64,000 nt of DNA from NCBI RefSeq assembly GCF_020144925.1, contig NZ_NSLC01000002.1, positions 186,001 through 250,000 of the forward strand, given 5' to 3'. Below are positions 21,703 to 31,168 of this stretch, piece by piece (the stretch's first letter is position 1; every line of letters starts with the position of its first letter). A model generated the notes under the pieces. The model saw nothing but the letters and a program-made list of their open reading frames with translations, made no database searches and was not told the origin of the DNA. A program made the translations under genes and the position numbers. This DNA is from Afifella sp. IM 167 (GTDB lineage: Bacteria > Pseudomonadota > Alphaproteobacteria > Rhizobiales > Afifellaceae).

Positions 21703-22026
21703 ATGGCGACCAGACAGAAGAAGCAGTCGAAACTGAAGCCGCTCGCCCTTCCGTTCGGCTGCCTGCTTGTACTAGCGTATTTCTCCTATCATGCGGTCGA
21801 GGGCAATTTCGGCCTTGAGGCTCTGGCAAAGCTCCAGGAGCGTCAGGCCTCGCTCCAGGGCGAGCTCGACGATCTCCTGCAGGCACGGCAGAAGCTGGAG
21901 CGGCGCGTGGCGCTGATGCGGCCTGAAAGCCTCGATCCGGACATGATCGACGAACGGGCGCGTCAGGCTCTCGATCTTGCCTATCCTACCGATATCGTCG
22001 TTTACGAGGCGCCCCAAAAGCGCTGA
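21703..22026 (+). CDS. FtsB/DivIC-like septum formation initiator
   Basis: A 107-residue bitopic protein of the FtsB/DivIC family, which bridges FtsL and FtsQ in the divisome. It has a short basic cytoplasmic N terminus (MATRQKKQSKLK), one transmembrane segment (about 13-31, LALPFGCLLVLAYFSYHAV), a periplasmic coiled coil (about 38-72, LAKLQERQASLQGELDDLLQ) and the family's C-terminal segment with DPDMIDERARQALDLAYPTDIVV. It stands between eno and pdhA, the usual place in Alphaproteobacteria. Confidence 0.9.
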   Translation: MATRQKKQSKLKPLALPFGCLLVLAYFSYHAVEGNFGLEALAKLQERQASLQGELDDLLQARQKLERRVALMRPESLDPDMIDERARQALDLAYPTDIVVYEAPQKR

Positions 22027-22169
22027 ACGGCGAGTGCTGTATCCCGCCACGCGTGGGATGCTTCCAGGATTTGTGACGCCTGTGCGCAGCAGCCTTGCAG
22101 GCTTGCGAAACGGGTTTTCCCTTCCATCTTCCCGTAATAGTGTGTCGCCGATTTTGCGGGAGGAAATGC

Positions 22170-23312
22170 ATGGCCGAAGCGAAAACCCCGTCCAAGGGGA
22201 GGGGTGGCCGTTCCACGACGCGCTCCGGTGCGGGATCGTCGTCGCGCACTAGCCGCAAGACGGCCGCGAACAAGACGCGTTCCGCTGCCGCGAAGGCTGA
22301 AAAGCCGGCGACCGAGACCGCCGAGAAGTCGGCGTTCGACCCGATCGTCTTTTCCAAGGATGAGGACCTCAAGGCGTACCGCGAGATGCTGCTCGTGCGC
22401 CGGTTCGAGGAAAAGGCCGGCCAGCTCTACGGCATGGGCCTCATCGGCGGCTTCTGCCATCTATATATCGGCCAGGAGGCCGTCGTCGTCGGCGTGCAGC
22501 TGTCGCTGAAGGAAGGCGACCAGGTCACCACCACCTATCGCGACCACGGCCACATGCTGGCCACCGGCATGGAGCCCCGCGGCGTGATGGCCGAGCTCAC
22601 CGGCCGCCGCAGCGGCTACTCGCACGGCAAGGGCGGCTCGATGCACATGTTCTCGCGCGAGAAGAACTTCTTCGGCGGTCATGGCATCGTCGGCGCCTCC
22701 GTGCCGATCGGCACCGGTCTCGCTTTCGCCAACCGCTACCGCGAGAACGACTGCGTCTCCGTCACCTATTTCGGCGACGGCGCCGCCAACCAGGGCCAGG
22801 TCTACGAGAGCTTCAACATGGCCAAGCTCTGGCACCTGCCGGTCATCTACGTCATCGAGAACAACCAGTACGGCATGGGCACCTCCGTCGCCCGCGCCTC
22901 CGCCACGACGGAATTGTGCAAGCGCGGCCAGTCCTTCGACATTCCGGGCCACCAGGTCGATGGCATGGATGTGCGCGCGGTGAAGGCTGCGGCGGATTTC
23001 GCCACCGAACATGCGCGCTCCGGCAAGGGGCCGATGATTCTCGAAATGCTCACCTACCGCTACCGCGGCCATTCCATGTCGGATCCGGCGAAGTACCGCT
23101 CCAAGGAGGAAGTGCAGAAGATGCGCACCGAGCACGATGCGATCGAGCAGGTGAAGCAGCGCCTCCTCAGCGATCACAAGCTGTCGGAGGACGAGGTGAA
23201 GGAGATCGACAAGGAGATCCGCTCCGTCGTCAACGATGCCGCCGAATTCGCCCAGAACGATCCGGAGCCCGATCCCTCGGAGCTCTGGACCGACATCTAC
23301 GTAGAAGCGTGA
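22170..23312 (+). CDS. pdhA: Pyruvate dehydrogenase E1 alpha subunit
   Basis: Thiamine-diphosphate-dependent decarboxylase subunit of the pyruvate dehydrogenase complex. The 380 residues start with a low-complexity Lys/Ala/Ser-rich stretch (about 1-50), then [41 protein letters not shown], the ThDP-binding [17 protein letters not shown]...[10 protein letters not shown] region and the loop [19 protein letters not shown]. The start at 22170 (MAEAKTPSK) has a GGGAGGA ribosome-binding site; the longer frame upstream is not homologous. pdhB follows 7 bases later. Confidence 0.98.
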   Translation: MAEAKTPSKGRGGRSTTRSGAGSSSRTSRKTAANKTRSAAAKAEKPATETAEKSAFDPIVFSKDEDLKAYREMLLVRRFEEKAGQLYGMGLIGGFCHLYIGQEAVVVGVQLSLKEGDQVTTTYRDHGHMLATGMEPRGVMAELTGRRSGYSHGKGGSMHMFSREKNFFGGHGIVGASVPIGTGLAFANRYRENDCVSVTYFGDGAANQGQVYESFNMAKLWHLPVIYVIENNQYGMGTSVARASATTELCKRGQSFDIPGHQVDGMDVRAVKAAADFATEHARSGKGPMILEMLTYRYRGHSMSDPAKYRSKEEVQKMRTEHDAIEQVKQRLLSDHKLSEDEVKEIDKEIRSVVNDAAEFAQNDPEPDPSELWTDIYVEA

Positions 23313-23319
23313 GGGCCTG

Positions 23320-24774
23320 ATGCCGACAGAGATTTTGATGCCGGCCCTCTCGCCGACCATGGAAGAGGGCAAGCTCGCCAAATGGACCGTCAAGGAGGGC
23401 GACGAGGTCGCCGCCGGTGACGTGATCGCCGAGATCGAGACCGACAAGGCGACGATGGAAGTGGAAGCCGTCGACGAGGGCACGATCGGCAAGATCCTCG
23501 TCGGCGAGGGGACCGACGCGGTAAAGGTCAATACGCCGATCGCGCTTCTCCTGACGGAGGGGGAGGACGAGGGCGACCTCAAGAAGGCGGAAAGCGCGAA
23601 GACGGAAAAGACGAAGTCGAACGGCGCGGCCCATCCCGAGGCGGACGAAAGGCCGAAAGCCGAGCCGACCGCAAAATCGCTCGAGCCCGACACCGAAAAG
23701 CTCGGCAAGGCCGACGGCCCCGTCTCCGTCCTCGTGGCGATGGACAAGGCCGAGCCGCCCGAGGATCCCGAGGTGCCGGAAGGGACCGAATTCGAGGAGC
23801 AGACGGTTCGCGAGGCGCTCCGCGATGCCATGGCCGAGGAGATGCGCCGCGACGGCGATGTCCTCGTCATGGGTGAGGAGGTCGCCGAGTATCAGGGCGC
23901 CTACAAGGTGACGCAGGGTCTCCTCGAGGAGTTCAGTGCCCGCCGCGTCATCGACACCCCGATCACCGAGCACGGCTTTGCCGGCCTCGGCGTCGGCGCG
24001 GCCTTTGCAGGGCTGAAGCCGATCGTGGAGTTCATGACCTTCAACTTCGCCATGCAGGCGATGGACCAGATCATCAACTCGGCGGCCAAGACGCTGTACA
24101 TGGCCGGCGGCCAGATGGGCTGCCCGATCGTCTTCCGCGGCCCGAACGGCGCGGCCGCTCGCGTCGCCGCCCAGCACAGCCAGGATTACGCCGGCTGGTA
24201 TTCGCACGTGCCGGGCCTGAAGGTCATCCAGCCCCATACGGCGGCCGACGCCAAAGGCCTCCTGAAAGCGGCGATCCGCGATCCGAACCCGGTCATCTTC
24301 CTAGAGAACGAGATTCTCTACGGCCAGTCCTTCCCGGTGCCGAAGCTCGACGATTTCGTCCTGCCGATCGGCAAGGCGAAGATCGCCAGGAAGGGCTCCG
24401 ACGCCACCATCGTCTCTTTCGGCATCGGCATGACGCACGCCCTGAAGGCGGCCGAGGCGCTGGCGGAGGAGGGGATCGACTGCGAGGTCATCGACCTCAG
24501 GACGCTGCGCCCCATGGATATCGACAGCGTCATCGCCTCGGTGAAGAAGACCGGCCGCTGCGTCACCGTGGAGGAAGGCTGGCCGCAGAATTCCGTCGGC
24601 TCCTGGATCGCCTCGCAGCTGATGGTAAAGGCCTTCGACTATCTCGACGCGCCGGTCCTTTCCGTCACGGGCAAGGACGTGCCGATGCCGTATGCGGCGA
24701 ACCTGGAAAAGCTCGCTCTGCCGAATCCGACCGAGGTTGTGGAAGCGGTGAAGACCGTGAGCTATGCCAAGTAA
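23320..24774 (+). CDS. pdhB: Pyruvate dehydrogenase E1 beta subunit with lipoyl domain
   Basis: E1 beta subunit of 484 residues with an N-terminal lipoyl domain that canonical E1 beta lacks. The lipoyl domain (1-80) carries the modified Lys43 in [16 protein letters not shown]. An acidic, Lys/Glu-rich linker (about 85-145) follows, then the transketolase-like E1 beta domain with [31 protein letters not shown] and [13 protein letters not shown]. Lipoylated E1 beta is known in Alphaproteobacteria such as Sinorhizobium and Zymomonas. The lipoyl domain is very similar to that of PdhC downstream. Confidence 0.98.
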   Translation: MPTEILMPALSPTMEEGKLAKWTVKEGDEVAAGDVIAEIETDKATMEVEAVDEGTIGKILVGEGTDAVKVNTPIALLLTEGEDEGDLKKAESAKTEKTKSNGAAHPEADERPKAEPTAKSLEPDTEKLGKADGPVSVLVAMDKAEPPEDPEVPEGTEFEEQTVREALRDAMAEEMRRDGDVLVMGEEVAEYQGAYKVTQGLLEEFSARRVIDTPITEHGFAGLGVGAAFAGLKPIVEFMTFNFAMQAMDQIINSAAKTLYMAGGQMGCPIVFRGPNGAAARVAAQHSQDYAGWYSHVPGLKVIQPHTAADAKGLLKAAIRDPNPVIFLENEILYGQSFPVPKLDDFVLPIGKAKIARKGSDATIVSFGIGMTHALKAAEALAEEGIDCEVIDLRTLRPMDIDSVIASVKKTGRCVTVEEGWPQNSVGSWIASQLMVKAFDYLDAPVLSVTGKDVPMPYAANLEKLALPNPTEVVEAVKTVSYAK

Positions 24775-25012
24775 GCCGCGCATAAAGGGCGCGAATCATG
24801 GCTGAGCCGGCGATCCGATACCCGTCAGGCGCCGGCTCTGAGGCCTTCGCTCTTGCGGCCGGAACCCGCTTTCGGGCCAGAGGAGCCGCACTCGCTCGGA
24901 CCGTTTCCGCGGCGCCCTTTGGCGCTTCCGACTTCTCGCCCGGCGTATCGCGCTCTGCCGCAAACGAGATCCCGCCGCCCGCTCTGGACAACGAATAGGA
25001 ACCCCCAGATCC
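24775..25012 (+). other. pdhB-pdhC gap with a doubtful 66-codon ORF
   Basis: This 238-bp gap interrupts an otherwise tight operon. An ATG at 24798 opens a 66-codon frame ending at 24998 (starts MAEPAIRYPSG), rich in Ala, Ser and Arg, with no recognisable domain and no good ribosome-binding site. It may be a chance frame in GC-rich DNA. AGGAACC upstream of 25013 serves pdhC. Confidence 0.2.
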
Positions 25013-26407
25013 ATGCCGATCAATATCCTCATGCCCGCTCTCTCGCCGACCATGGAAGAGGGCAATCTCGCCAAATGGCACGTCAAGGAGGGCGATACCG
25101 TCGAGGCGGGAGACGTCATCGCCGAGATCGAGACCGACAAGGCGACGATGGAGGTGGAAGCGGTCGATGAGGGCGTCGTCGCCAAGATCGTCATCGGTGA
25201 GGGTACGGAGAACGTTCCGGTCAACGACGTGATCGCCATCCTGGCTGCGGAAGGCGAGGATGCTTCGAAGATCGACGCGCCGGCCGAGGGTGGACCCGCC
25301 GCCAAGGGCGCGGCCAAGGACGAAGAGCCCGAGGCCAGCGCCAAGGAGAAGGAGGCGCCGCTTGCGCCCGCACCGGCGGAAAAGGCGGACAAGGCTGAGC
25401 CGCAGCCCCGCGAGGGCATGCACGAGCCGTCGAAGGCGAATGGCGCGAACGGCAAGGATGACGGGCGCATTTTCGCATCGCCGCTCGCGCGCCGGCTGGC
25501 GAAGGAACAGGGCCTTGATCTCTCCGCTCTTTCCGGCTCCGGCCCGCACGGACGCATCGTCAAGCACGATATCGAGAAGGCCGTGGAGGAGGGGACCGGT
25601 AAGGCAGCTCCCGCTTCGGCTCCGGGCGCCGCTGCTGGCGAGGCGCCGAAGACGCCGGCCCCGACCGGGATGGGCGACGAGCAGATCCGGAAAATGTTCG
25701 CCGAGGGCAGCTACGAGGTCGTACCGCACGATTCCATGCGCCGCACCATCGCCCGCCGGCTGGTCGAAGCGAAGACGACGATCCCGCACTTCTATCTGAC
25801 CGCCGATTGCGAGATCGATGCGCTTCTGAAGCTGCGCGCCGAGGTCAACGCGGCCGCGCCGGTCCGGGACGACAAGCCCCTCTACAAGGTTTCCGTCAAC
25901 GACATGGTGATCAAGGCGCTGGCGATGGCCCTGCAGGAAGTGCCGGGCGCCAACGTCACCTGGACGCAGGAGGCGATGCTCCAGCACAAGTCGTCCGATG
26001 TCGGCGTTGCCGTCTCCATTCCCGGCGGCCTCATCACCCCGGTGGTGCGCGATGCGGAGAAGAAGACGCTCTCTGCGATCTCCAACGAGATGCGGGACCT
26101 CGCCGGCCGGGCGCGCGAGCGCAAGCTGAAGCCGGAGGAGTATCAGGGCGGCGCATCGGCCGTCTCCAATCTCGGAATGTACGGGATCAAGGACTTCGCC
26201 GCCGTCATCAACCCGCCGCACGCCACGATCCTTGCCGTGGGCGCGGGCGAAAAGCGGGCCGTGGTGAAGGATGACGCGGTGAAGATCGCCTCCATCATGA
26301 GTGTGACGCTGTCGACCGACCACCGGGCCGTCGACGGCGCGCTTGGGGCCGAATTCCTCGCGGCTTTCCGGCGCTACATCGAAAATCCGATGTCGATGCT
26401 CGTCTAG
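25013..26407 (+). CDS. pdhC: Dihydrolipoamide acetyltransferase (E2) of pyruvate dehydrogenase
   Basis: Core acyltransferase of the pyruvate dehydrogenase complex, transferring acetyl from lipoate to CoA. The 464 residues comprise one lipoyl domain (1-80, Lys43 in [14 protein letters not shown]), an Ala/Pro/Lys/Glu linker, a peripheral subunit-binding domain (about 150-185, ASPLARRLAKEQGLDLSALS and GPHGRIVKHDI), a second linker and the catalytic domain (about 225-464) ending with STDHRAVDGALGAEF, which has the active-site His. No lpd (E3) gene follows; the next gene is a UPF0314 membrane protein. Confidence 0.98.
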   Translation: MPINILMPALSPTMEEGNLAKWHVKEGDTVEAGDVIAEIETDKATMEVEAVDEGVVAKIVIGEGTENVPVNDVIAILAAEGEDASKIDAPAEGGPAAKGAAKDEEPEASAKEKEAPLAPAPAEKADKAEPQPREGMHEPSKANGANGKDDGRIFASPLARRLAKEQGLDLSALSGSGPHGRIVKHDIEKAVEEGTGKAAPASAPGAAAGEAPKTPAPTGMGDEQIRKMFAEGSYEVVPHDSMRRTIARRLVEAKTTIPHFYLTADCEIDALLKLRAEVNAAAPVRDDKPLYKVSVNDMVIKALAMALQEVPGANVTWTQEAMLQHKSSDVGVAVSIPGGLITPVVRDAEKKTLSAISNEMRDLAGRARERKLKPEEYQGGASAVSNLGMYGIKDFAAVINPPHATILAVGAGEKRAVVKDDAVKIASIMSVTLSTDHRAVDGALGAEFLAAFRRYIENPMSMLV

Positions 26408-26417
26408 GCGGGCATCC

Positions 26418-27014
26418 ATGCCGATGCATGAGGCGCTGCGCGACAAGCAGCGCCTTCTCACCCTATTTGCGATCGCGCTCGTTCTTGCGGCCACGGCAGC
26501 GACGCTGCTTGCCATGGGACGGATCCCGATCTGCGCCTGCGGCACCGTCGAACTCTGGTACGGGCGGGCGGACGGGCCCGGCAACTCCCAGCATCTGACC
26601 GACTGGTACACGCCCTCCCACATCATCCACGGCTTCATCTTCTATGGGGTGCTGTGGCTTGCGGCCCGCTATGCCCCGCCGCTCCGTCCCTTCGGCCTCC
26701 GCCTCCTCCTGGCGACCCTGGTGGAAGCCGCCTGGGAGATCACGGAGAACACGCCGATGGTGATCGATCGCTATCGGGCGGCGACGATGGCGGCCGACTA
26801 TGTCGGAGACAGCGTCATCAACTCGCTCGCCGATATCGGCGCGATGATGGTGGGTTTCTGGATCGCCTCGCGCCTGCCGGTCTGGCTGACGGTGGCGATC
26901 GCCGTAGCGCTGGAAATCTGGGTGATGGCCGAGATCAGGGACGGCCTTGCCCTCAATGTCCTGATGCTTCTGTGGCCGCTCGACGCCGTTAGGGAATGGC
27001 AGGCGGGCGGCTGA
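26418..27014 (+). CDS. UPF0314/DUF2585 integral membrane protein
   Basis: A 198-residue membrane protein of the DUF2585 (UPF0314) family, of unknown function and mostly found in Hyphomicrobiales. Predicted transmembrane segments lie near 13-33 (LLTLFAIALVLAATAATLL), 62-80, 88-105 and 145-185. The conserved signature includes ICACGTVELWYG, HLTDWYTPSHIIHGF and WEITENTPMVIDRYR. ATGs at 26418 and 26424 are both possible starts. It follows pdhC by 10 bases and converges with the flp gene. Confidence 0.86.
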   Translation: MPMHEALRDKQRLLTLFAIALVLAATAATLLAMGRIPICACGTVELWYGRADGPGNSQHLTDWYTPSHIIHGFIFYGVLWLAARYAPPLRPFGLRLLLATLVEAAWEITENTPMVIDRYRAATMAADYVGDSVINSLADIGAMMVGFWIASRLPVWLTVAIAVALEIWVMAEIRDGLALNVLMLLWPLDAVREWQAGG

Positions 27015-27036
27015 AGGGCGAAGCGGTTGGCGGCCC

Positions 27037-27276
27037 TTACCGGTCGTTGCGCCGGATCGAGCCGGTATAGATCGGCCCGTCGGCGGGATCGGAGGCGACC
27101 TGCATGCTGTTTTCCAGACGCTTGGCGGCAAGTTCGCTCGCCAGCCGGTCGAGGCTGAGATCGGTGAGCTTGACGCCCGTCACGGCAATGACTGCGATCA
27201 GCGCGACAAGAACGGCGTATTCCGTCGCCGCGGTGCCGCGCTCGTCTCTCAGAAATTTCACCGCGAACCTGCGCAT
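27037..27276 (-). CDS. flp: Flp-family type IVb pilin
   Basis: A 79-residue type IVb prepilin-like protein. The leader MRRFAVKFLRDERG (1-14) ends at the expected prepilin peptidase site Gly14/Thr15, followed by the hallmark Glu at +5 and Tyr at +6 (TAATEY) and a hydrophobic helix (AVLVALIAVIAVTGVKL). The hydrophilic tail (about 40-79) is longer than in minimal Flp pilins. A GGAGG site precedes the ATG at 27276. No tad/cpa assembly genes are nearby, so it is an isolated pilin or pseudopilin gene relying on a locus elsewhere. Confidence 0.87.
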   Translation of the reverse strand: MRRFAVKFLRDERGTAATEYAVLVALIAVIAVTGVKLTDLSLDRLASELAAKRLENSMQVASDPADGPIYTGSIRRNDR

Positions 27277-27428
27277 CCCGAACCTCCGTTGCTGGCGCCG
27301 ACTGTACGGAGGAGACGTTGCGGGAGGGTAAACAAGGCGTTGCGCTGACCGGCGGAATTCGATGATTTTGCGGCACGGCTCGCCGCGGCCGTTGACCGCG
27401 CGCACAAGGCGCGGGAGAAGCTGGTGCA

Positions 27429-28835
27429 ATGTTCCTTTCCGTCTTCGATATCTTCAAGATCGGCATCGGCCCGTCCTCCTCCCACACGATGGGTCCGATG
27501 GTGGCCGCAGCCCGCTTTCTCGACTTGGTGAAGAACGGCGACTGGCCGCGCCCTGTCGGCGTCGAGCCCGCCCACATCACCGTCAGCCTGCATGGCTCGC
27601 TCGCCTTTACCGGCAAGGGCCACGCGACGGATCGGGCGGTCATTCTCGGCCTTTCCGGCGAGACGCCGGTCGGCATCGACCCCGACGAGATCGAGCCGAT
27701 CCTGCAGAAGGTGGCGGATGAATGCGAGGTGACCCCGCCAGGACACCCCCGCTACCGCTTTAATCCGAATACCGACCTCGTCTTCGACCGGTCCCAGCCG
27801 CTGCCAGGCCACGCCAACGGCATGCGCTTTTCCGCCTTCGCGGCCGACGGGCGCCTCCTCGTGCGCGAGGTCTATTATTCGGTCGGCGGCGGCTTCGTCC
27901 TCACCGAGCAGGAACTGGCGAACACCGCCAAGGACGATTCGCCCGTCACCGGTCATGAGGACGTGCCTTATCCCTTCGCGAGCGCCGAAGAGATGCTGGC
28001 GATGGGCGAGGCCTCCGGGCTGACGATCGCCGAGATGAAACGCGCCAACGAAGCGGCCCGCGGCAACGATGCGGAGATGCTCGTTTCCGGGCTTGAACGC
28101 ATCTTCGGCGAGATGCAGGCCTCCATCGAGCGTGGCCTGGCGAGCGAAGGCGAGCTGCCGGGCGGCCTCAAGGTCAGGCGGCGCGCCGGCGAGCTGCATG
28201 ACAAGCTGTCGGCCGAGGCCGGCGCGAACGCGCTCCAGCCTCACCGGGTGATGGACTGGCTCAGCCTCTATGCCATGGCCGTCAACGAGGAAAACGCCGC
28301 CGGGCGCAAGATCGTCACCGCCCCGACCAACGGCGCGGCCGGCGTCGTCCCTGCCGTCCTGCGCTACTATCTCGACCATTGCATCGGCGCTTCGAAGGAA
28401 GGGGTGCACACCTTCCTCCTCGCCGCCGCGGCGGTGGGCGGCATCATCAAGCACAACGCTTCCATCTCGGGCGCGGAAGTCGGCTGCCAGGGCGAGGTGG
28501 GCTCCGCCTCGGCGATGGCCGCGGCGGGCCTTGCTGCCGCGCTCGGCGCCACGAACGCGCAGATCGAGAATGCCGCCGAGATCGCGCTCGAGCATCATCT
28601 CGGCATGACATGCGATCCGATCGGCGGCCTCGTCCAGGTGCCCTGCATCGAGCGCAACGCCCTTGGCGCCGTGAAGGCGGTGACGGCCGCCTCGCTGGCC
28701 ATGCGTGGCACGGGTGACCATTTCGTGCCGCTCGACCGCTGCATCGAGACGATGCGACAGACGGGCCGCGACATGCACGAAAAGTACAAGGAGACGTCCA
28801 AGGGCGGCCTCGCCGTCAACGTCATCGAATGCTGA
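27429..28835 (+). CDS. sdaA: L-serine ammonia-lyase (iron-sulfur type)
   Basis: Deaminates L-serine to pyruvate and ammonia with an oxygen-sensitive [4Fe-4S] cluster. The 468-residue single-chain form has an N-terminal beta domain starting [20 protein letters not shown] and a C-terminal alpha domain with [19 protein letters not shown] and the cluster cysteines in [10 protein letters not shown] and [16 protein letters not shown]. The start is the ATG at 27429 with GGGAGAAG upstream. It is divergent from the flp gene. Confidence 0.97.
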   Translation: MFLSVFDIFKIGIGPSSSHTMGPMVAAARFLDLVKNGDWPRPVGVEPAHITVSLHGSLAFTGKGHATDRAVILGLSGETPVGIDPDEIEPILQKVADECEVTPPGHPRYRFNPNTDLVFDRSQPLPGHANGMRFSAFAADGRLLVREVYYSVGGGFVLTEQELANTAKDDSPVTGHEDVPYPFASAEEMLAMGEASGLTIAEMKRANEAARGNDAEMLVSGLERIFGEMQASIERGLASEGELPGGLKVRRRAGELHDKLSAEAGANALQPHRVMDWLSLYAMAVNEENAAGRKIVTAPTNGAAGVVPAVLRYYLDHCIGASKEGVHTFLLAAAAVGGIIKHNASISGAEVGCQGEVGSASAMAAAGLAAALGATNAQIENAAEIALEHHLGMTCDPIGGLVQVPCIERNALGAVKAVTAASLAMRGTGDHFVPLDRCIETMRQTGRDMHEKYKETSKGGLAVNVIEC

Positions 28836-28894
28836 GTTGCGGGTCGGTCCTGCCGGCTCTGGCGGGGTCGGCGGACAGGGCCTAGAAAGGAGCG

Positions 28895-30874
28895 ATGTTC
28901 TCCTCGCTCCTCATCGCCAATCGCGGCGAGATAGCCCGTCGCATCATCCGCACCGCGCGGCGCATGGGGCTGAGAACCATCGCGCTCGCCACCGAGGCCG
29001 ACCGGACATGGCCCCACTGGCGCGAGGCGGACGAGGCGGTCTTCATCGGCGAAGGCCCGGCCGCCGACAGCTATCTCTCGATCGAGAAAATCCTGCGCGC
29101 CGCGGCCGAAACCGGCGCCGAGGCCATCCATCCGGGCTACGGCTTTCTCTCCGAGAATGCGCGTTTCGCCGAGGCCTGCAGGGAGGCCGGCCTCGTCTTC
29201 GTCGGCCCGCCGGCGGCGGCCATCCGCGCCATGGGCTCCAAGGCCGAGGCGAAGGCGTTGATGCAGCGCGCCGGCGTGCCTGTCGTGCCGGGCTATCATG
29301 GCGAGAGACAGGATGCCGATTTCCTGCGCGAGAAGGCCTATGAGACGGGCTATCCGGTCCTCATCAAGGCCATCTCGGGCGGTGGCGGGCGCGGCATGCG
29401 CCTCGTCGGCAAGGCGAAGGATTTCGATGCCGCGCTCGCCAGCGCCCGGCGCGAGGCCGAGAGCGCCTTCGGCGATCCGCGCGTTCTGGTCGAGCGCTAT
29501 GTGACCGCTCCCCGCCATATCGAGATGCAGGTCTTCGCCGACCGGCACGGCAATGTGGTGCACCTTTTCGAGCGTGACTGCTCCGTCCAGCGACGGCACC
29601 AGAAGGTGCTGGAGGAGGCGCCGGCGCCCGGGATGAGTCCGGAGCTGCGCGCCGCGATGGGCGAGGCCGCCGTCAAGGCTGCTGCCGCCGTCGGCTACGA
29701 GGGTGCAGGCACGGTGGAATTCATTGCCGACGGGGCCGGCGGCCTTAAACCCGACGGCTTCTTCTTCATGGAGATGAACACGCGCCTTCAGGTGGAGCAC
29801 CCGGTCACCGAGGAGGTGACCGGCCTCGACCTCGTCGAATGGCAATTGCGCGTTGCCGCCGGCGAGAAGCTGCCGATGGCGCAGGAGGAAATCCCGCTTT
29901 CCGGCCATGCCATCGAGGCGCGTCTCTATGCCGAAGATCCCTCGGCCGGATTCGCCCCGGGAACGGGTGCCATCGTCGCCGCCGATTTTCCGGCAGGCGA
30001 GGGGATCAGGGTCGACAGCGGGGTGGAGAAGGGCACTTTCATCTCGCCCTTTTATGATTCCATGGTCGCCAAGGTGATCGCCACTGGGCCGACCCGCGCC
30101 GCCGCCCTCGCGCGGCTGACCGGCGCGCTCGCCGACACGCGGCTGGCAGGGCCTCGCACCAACCAGGGCTTCCTCCTCCAGATCCTGCGGACGCCCGAAT
30201 TTGCGGCCGGGGGCGTCGATACGGGCTTCGTGGAGGAGAAGGGCGACGCCCTGACGGCTCGGCCGGATCTCGCCCCGCTTGCCTGGGATCTCGTCGCCGA
30301 GGAGGTCATGCGCCGCGCCCCTCCGGGCGATCCGGTCTCGCCCTGGAGCCGCAGCGACGCCTTCGAGATCAGCGGACTGGAACGACGGCTATCGGTTCAT
30401 TGCGCGATCGACGGCGTCGGCCGCGACGTGCCGCTCGTCTGGCGAAGCGGCCGTCCTGTCTCTCCCGATGGAGCCCAAAGCGAAGAGATCGACGGCCTCG
30501 GCAGCATCGAGGCGGGCGGAGCTGTCTACCTTCTGAAAGACGGGCACCAGGCTGTCCTGTCCTTCCCCGACCCGCTGGATCGCTCGCTTGCCGAGGTGGC
30601 GGGCGAGAACGTCGTCCTCGCCCCCATGCACGGGCGCATCGCGCGCCTTGCCGTAGAGGAAGGCGCTGCCGTTGAAGCGGGCGACCTCCTCTTCACACTG
30701 GAGGCGATGAAGATGGAGCATTCCGTCACCGCCCCGGCGGCCGGCCGTGTCGCGGGGCTGCTTGCCAGAGAGGGCGATCAGGTGGAGGAACAGGCGGAGA
30801 TCATGCGCATCGAGCCCGCCCGTGAGGGCGAGCCATCCGATTCCGGCAACGCGGTGGCGTCCGAGCCTTTCTAG
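28895..30874 (+). CDS. Biotin-dependent acyl-CoA carboxylase alpha subunit (MCC/PCC-like)
   Basis: A 659-residue biotin carboxylase plus biotin carboxyl carrier subunit. The N-terminal biotin carboxylase (about 1-445) shows LIANRGEIARRIIRTARR, the glycine-rich ATP loop SGGGGRGMR and EMNTRLQVEHPVTE. A BT-like linker follows and the C-terminal biotinyl domain has EAMKMEH with biotinylated Lys606. Length and layout match methylcrotonyl- or propionyl-CoA carboxylase alpha chains. No carboxyltransferase (beta) gene is adjacent, so the substrate cannot be decided. It follows sdaA by 59 bases and its stop overlaps the convergent dodecin stop by 4 bases. Confidence 0.93.
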   Translation: MFSSLLIANRGEIARRIIRTARRMGLRTIALATEADRTWPHWREADEAVFIGEGPAADSYLSIEKILRAAAETGAEAIHPGYGFLSENARFAEACREAGLVFVGPPAAAIRAMGSKAEAKALMQRAGVPVVPGYHGERQDADFLREKAYETGYPVLIKAISGGGGRGMRLVGKAKDFDAALASARREAESAFGDPRVLVERYVTAPRHIEMQVFADRHGNVVHLFERDCSVQRRHQKVLEEAPAPGMSPELRAAMGEAAVKAAAAVGYEGAGTVEFIADGAGGLKPDGFFFMEMNTRLQVEHPVTEEVTGLDLVEWQLRVAAGEKLPMAQEEIPLSGHAIEARLYAEDPSAGFAPGTGAIVAADFPAGEGIRVDSGVEKGTFISPFYDSMVAKVIATGPTRAAALARLTGALADTRLAGPRTNQGFLLQILRTPEFAAGGVDTGFVEEKGDALTARPDLAPLAWDLVAEEVMRRAPPGDPVSPWSRSDAFEISGLERRLSVHCAIDGVGRDVPLVWRSGRPVSPDGAQSEEIDGLGSIEAGGAVYLLKDGHQAVLSFPDPLDRSLAEVAGENVVLAPMHGRIARLAVEEGAAVEAGDLLFTLEAMKMEHSVTAPAAGRVAGLLAREGDQVEEQAEIMRIEPAREGEPSDSGNAVASEPF

Positions 30875-31074
30875 TCGTCCAGCACGAACGTCACCTTCAT
30901 GTTCACCCGCCATTCGCTGATCTTCCCGTCGTCGCAATCGACGGTGATCTCCTGCACCCAGGCGCCCTTGATGTTGTTCAGTGTCTTGTCGGCGCGGGCA
31001 ATGCCGGTCTTGATCGCATCTTCAAGGCTCGTCTTCGAAGCGGCGGTGATTTCGGTAACGCGTGCAACGGACAT
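30871..31074 (-). CDS. Dodecin
   Basis: A 67-residue dodecin, a small flavin- or CoA-binding protein that assembles as a hollow dodecamer and buffers flavin. The family pattern VARVTEITAASKTSLEDAIK, the adjacent TLNNIKGAWVQE and the final KVTFVLDD are all present, and the length is typical (about 65-75). It converges on the carboxylase gene with a 4-base overlap and is divergent from the DUF1489 gene. Confidence 0.93.
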   Translation of the reverse strand: MSVARVTEITAASKTSLEDAIKTGIARADKTLNNIKGAWVQEITVDCDDGKISEWRVNMKVTFVLDD

Positions 31075-31111
31075 GGTGACCTCCCTGGGTGGTTGTGCTG
31101 GGGCAGAACGT

Positions 31112-31133
31112 GGGGACGGCGACGCCGTTCCCC
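31112..31133. repeat. Inverted repeat in the dodecin/DUF1489 divergent promoter region
   Basis: GGGG-ACGGCG-A-CGCCGT-T-CCCC: a 6-bp perfect palindrome around one central base, extended by G4/C4 flanks with one unpaired T. It sits between two divergent starts and could be an operator; no regulator is known for it. Confidence 0.35.
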
Positions 31134-31168
31134 TTCACGGCCACGCCACAGCGCACTAGACCTGAAGG

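Noticed and set aside
24798-24998. 66-codon ORF between pdhB and pdhC as a real gene
   Set aside because: It lacks a ribosome-binding site and a recognisable domain, and its composition is consistent with chance in GC-rich DNA; it is kept only as a doubtful note in the gap entry.
27277-27428. Possible glycine or serine riboswitch upstream of sdaA
   Set aside because: Only a short GACCGGCGG-like stretch is seen; the paired aptamer core and conserved loops are not present.
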